Assembly (NCBI GenBank): GCA_027627225.1
Contig: CM051024.1
Span: forward strand, 45,741,847 to 45,805,846
Direction of reading: 5' to 3'
DNA: 64,000 nt
Source: Congeria kusceri
Taxonomy: Eukaryota; Mollusca; Bivalvia; Myida; Dreissenidae
Part shown: in pieces, positions 60,468-64,000 of the stretch
How positions within the stretch are numbered: position 1 is the stretch's first letter
Layout: every line of letters starts with the position of its first letter
Program-made: the position numbers and the translations under genes
The notes under the pieces: model-generated
The model's input: only the letters and a program-made list of their open reading frames with translations
Database searches by the model: none
Told to the model about the DNA's origin: nothing

Positions 60468-61560
60468 CAAGAAATGTCTTTAAAAGACAACTGGCATTGA
60501 AATTAATATCGAGATGTCATTTTTTGCCCTAAATATAATACAAGAGGACCAAATTGATCCATAACGTGACTTCTCAGACCCCAGATTTTTCGATCCCTAC
60601 TAAGGAGACTACTCGGACACTAGATTTTTCGGACATCATAAGAAAACGTATCGGCCCCAAAAATTATTTGAGATAAACTCAATCATTATAAATATCTGTA
60701 CCATTCATAAACCGATCATTACAGCCCCATGTTTTCACCAGTGATACATGAATAACCTACATACTAGTAATTTATAAAAACATAATTGATACATGAATTT
60801 GTCAGGCAAATTTAACAAATTAACTTGTCAGAAAATAATAGCGGGAATGAATGAAAATTATTATTATATATCAGACAAGTAAATATAAACTCCCCATTCA
60901 CTGAATTTCTTGGATTTATGATTCTCCGGACGCTAATTGATGCGTGTGTATTAACACAGCTTTACCGTGCGCTATTATTAGAATGTACTAGCAAAAATTC
61001 ATTTTCGGGGACCCAAGTCGGTTACAACGTACAATAATATTTTTACACAATGATAAAATAGGAAATATAAGCTCTATCAAATTTGCTACTATTTTTTTGC
61101 TTATTGATCAGAAAAATACCAGAAATTTACCACTATATATTTTGCTTGTCACAAGAGGCAGCATTGTACGTTGTGACCGACTGTGGTTCCCAGCATTGCA
61201 ATTGGTATTTATAGAGCGCGCCGATTATTAAACAAAATAGTTATTTCATTATGTAAATGAATATAACATTCTGATCATGACATACAATGAATAAAATTGT
61301 TCATAATTATGTTCAGTTCTAGAGTGTACGTCAAAGATATGTATACTTTATTTTAACCGCTTATGTAAACAATTATGTAAATTTTAATCCCCAAAAGCAT
61401 GCAAAAGTAATTGTTATACATTAAACTATTGTTGTAAGTTTGCATTCCCTAAAATAAGAAAATTTGCCCAATTCTATTGGCATTCAATTTTCCCGCTGCA
61501 TAATGATCGCAAGAAATCTAGGTCAAAGTGATCTCAGACAGCTACGCCGAAAAAAATTTA
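60468..61560 (+). repeat. Second copy of the 39-42 kb inverted-repeat family
   Basis: 60,468-60,895 matches 38,994-39,400 (CAAGAAATGTCTTTAAAA, ACGTGACTTCTCAGACCCCA). 60,895-61,090 matches 40,045-40,250 and 61,090-61,560 matches 41,440-41,905, so the middle found at 39.4-40.0 and 40.3-41.4 kb is missing. The short hairpin GTCGGTTACAACGTACAAT / ATTGTACGTTGTGACCGAC is kept. Confidence 0.8.
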
Positions 61561-61915
61561 AAGGCTTTGTCGCGCAAAACCCCCAAGTTTGGAAACTTAT
61601 TTACCAATTTTTGGAGACCACATGAAAACCCACTTGGTATCCAGCACTCCTTGCAGAACAAGTTTTCATCAGAAAATAAAGCCTTAAATATAATAGGAAA
61701 CAAGTGATCTTAAAATAAACCCAGATTTACTAAAGTTCTTCAAAAATGTTTCAAATAACAATCAAGAAGAACAATCATATTTAAATAACAATTTATGAAA
61801 AAGTTATGTCAACAGCAACAACATTTCATAACTACAGTACATTATTAAAATTTCATGTACTTTTATAATAAACAAATTTACCCATAAATAATCTCGATTT
61901 TTTCCAGTGATGTAA

Positions 61916-62839
61916 CATACATGCCATAATTTTTTCAGGCCAAAAACCGGACATTGCCAAAAAATCGCCTGGACATTTGACATTTGACCGGGACACATTA
62001 ATATTGTCATTTTGTCCGAAAAATAAGTAATAATAATAGTTTATCATATCTAACCTAGGTCCTATTCCGTTTCGTGGTCTATATAGTTATAGTTCAAACA
62101 ATAAACACCCAAAATGAATAACACAAACATACACACGCATATATTTTAATCATATTTATTCAATAATATAAACGATAACATGTATTTGTAATTATGACAT
62201 CAAAGAAATTACACGAAACACGCAAATATAAACACTGATTGTCAAATAAACAAATGTGTTTACAAGGGAGACTACTCCAGCAGACTTATACCTGGGCTAC
62301 GTTCCACTATACACAGCGTCATTAACTGCATCAACTTTTGCGATGTGAACAACACGAGTTTAAAGAAAGTAATGATTGTTTTTGCATCTTTCATTCTCGA
62401 AAAGTTCAATTTATTTTCATACTTAACCTTCAAACGTTACCAAACTAATTATGTGATAACACCTATTCAATTTTAAATCAAAATGACAACAAACACAGTT
62501 CCTTTTTTATTCCGAAACAATGCAACAATCAGCAGCAATTAGCGACCGCGGATACTGTATATGACCACAATCCCGAGAAAGTGTGACAAACGATCAATAA
62601 ATCGCTAATGGGGTATCATTACTGCTCCTCTTTGACAAGCGGCTAGTGGGTATTGTTGTCATAGGGACCGATAAAGGGATTAACGATCTGAAGTTAATTG
62701 TTGGCCCAAGGTATGTTTTATGGTACACTAACATCGATTTTTGTGATTGACCGGGACGAAATGCATCTCACCGGGATGCCGGGACAGACCTCGTGAAACC
62801 GGGACATTCCCTGTGAAACCGGGACGTATGGCATGTATG
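61916..62839. mobile_element. 924-bp TIR element (CATACATGCCATA) with 7-bp target duplication
   Basis: The ends CATACATGCCATA (61,916) and TATGGCATGTATG (to 62,839) are perfect 13-bp inverted repeats. GATGTAA flanks both sides (61,909-61,915 and 62,840-62,846). The interior has subterminal CCGGGACA-type repeats (61,990, 62,749-62,825) but no coding frame. Confidence 0.88.
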
Positions 62840-62846
62840 GATGTAA

Positions 62847-64000
62847 GAACATTCATTTTAATTATTGATACAATTAAATATAATAACATCTTACCAAAAA
62901 TTATCCAAAAATTTCTTTAACTGCGCATGTATGCATTTGACAACTACAACATTTCATTCAATACTCAAGCTTTATGTAGACATCACGTTTAATCAACAGT
63001 TTACTGCAAAGTGAATGAACGAGAAATACATGCAAACTCATATACCACGAGGTAGTAACAGAACTATTCTGCTTTGTATGTGTTAGAAAAGAAATAAATA
63101 TATAGTGAAATTTACAACAAATTAGTTAATACAGAATAAGCATGTGACTTTCGAACAACAGCAAATAAAATTTCACAGATCATCTACTTTCAGTTTATAA
63201 AGTTAAGATTTTTAAGACACATCTCCAATATTATTTTGGCCCTTACAAACATGGTCCAATACATTGATAATTAGTTGTTTTAATAAATGTGGCAAGGATT
63301 TCATAACACTCAGCATCAGCACCATTTCCTGACTTAGGATGTTTTTAAAAATATTTGATTTAAAAAAAAAATAAAAAAATTAAAGAGTATTAATCAAGGT
63401 ATCTGCAAACAAGAATTCTTTTATGCTCCTTTTATTTACTGTCCTACTGAACTGTATTAGCCTGGTATGATTACACTTTCAATGAAAATTCTGTGGCAAA
63501 AAATATCCATATCCCCCATTTTTTTTTAAACAAAAGTCAAAAGCATGTTTATTCATTCTATAGTACATGTAGTACTGGTACGCTAAAGCTCAGAAAATAA
63601 ACTACATGTTGCTCAAATAATGCAAATAATGGTCACATTATTAGTGTAAACATTTGAAAAATAAAAATAATATGGAAGAGCATCAAATTGCAAATTACAT
63701 GCTGTTTGCAAATAAGTTTTTGGCACATGAACACAAAAAGTAAATGAATATTCAGAAATATTTAGCTTTTACTTCAACAAGATACAAAGATACCTCATTC
63801 CTAGAAATGGTGAAATGATATCGAAGGGAATAGGCTCTATAGCACTGGGTAATAATTATTGTAGTGAAAATCAATGCCTTATTTGAAGTTATTTCGTAAT
63901 TGGCAATAAAACATTGTATAAGTTTTAAAGAGTACACTCCTACAACTGACCATAGGAAATGCAAACTGGGACTTTAAATTCACTTGTTACATTTTGTACA
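62847..64000. other. AT-rich non-coding stretch
   Basis: No gene, RNA gene or repeat family recognised. It contains A/T homopolymers near 63,361-63,380 and 63,520-63,530. Confidence 0.45.

Overview
The window is AT-rich animal nuclear DNA, most likely from a bivalve mollusc. That is an inference. It rests on spliced genes with GT-AG introns, on protein families typical of animals (BIR/IAP, ankyrin-SOCS box, carboxylesterase type B), and on dense short-period tandem arrays (about 145-175 bp units) rich in TGACCTTGACC and in ACAAGAGGGCCATGATGG-type ends, a style familiar from bivalve genomes. No bacterial, organellar or CRISPR-type feature was seen.

Only three loci look like host protein genes. 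(1) 11,826-13,484, minus strand: an intronless ankyrin-repeat protein of 552 residues with a C-terminal SOCS box (BC box plus LPIP Cul5 box), so a probable substrate adaptor of a Cullin-5 ubiquitin ligase. (2) 16,963-20,346, minus strand: a three-exon carboxylesterase/cholinesterase-family gene whose splice phases join into a 616-residue protein with an intact Ser-Glu-His triad. A broken paralogue lies head-to-head at 21,589-22,875 and ends where a repeat begins. (3) 49,578-51,973, plus strand: an inhibitor-of-apoptosis (IAP) type gene with two BIR zinc-binding modules (the second split by an intron), a UBA-like exon and a lysine-rich exon. It carries an in-frame TGA between BIR2 and the UBA exon, and no RING exon is visible.

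The rest is mobile and repetitive DNA. 0-10 kb: a MITE, a decayed non-LTR retrotransposon (2.6-5.5 kb, minus), a 104-bp palindrome and a 1.7-kb foldback-like element. 14.2-16.6 kb: a DNA transposon relic with terminal inverted repeats (TIRs) and about ten internal TCACGTAA motifs. 22.9-37 kb: stacked tandem-repeat families, one of which was hit by a 715-bp TIR element with a perfect target duplication. 37.8-38.4 kb: triplet and 27-bp satellites. 39-42 kb: inverted-repeat elements. 42.0-43.5 kb: an endonuclease-only LINE fragment. 45.0-45.9 kb: a CpG-rich palindromic array. 47.2-48.3 kb: a MITE and a hAT-like element with an exact 8-bp target duplication. 52.1-56.2 kb: more tandem arrays. 56.3-61.6 kb: second copies of the 27-30 kb and 39-42 kb repeats, plus a 1.44-kb element with 220-bp TIRs. 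61.9-62.8 kb: a 924-bp TIR element.

The genes do not form an operon or an evident pathway. The ankyrin-SOCS protein and the IAP would both belong to ubiquitin and cell-death control, and the esterase to secreted hydrolysis, but their proximity gives no evidence of co-function. I found no clear novel multi-gene system. The most unusual items are the foldback element, the nuclear-receptor-like sites carried by the tandem arrays, the palindromic CpG array and the IAP locus with its internal stop.
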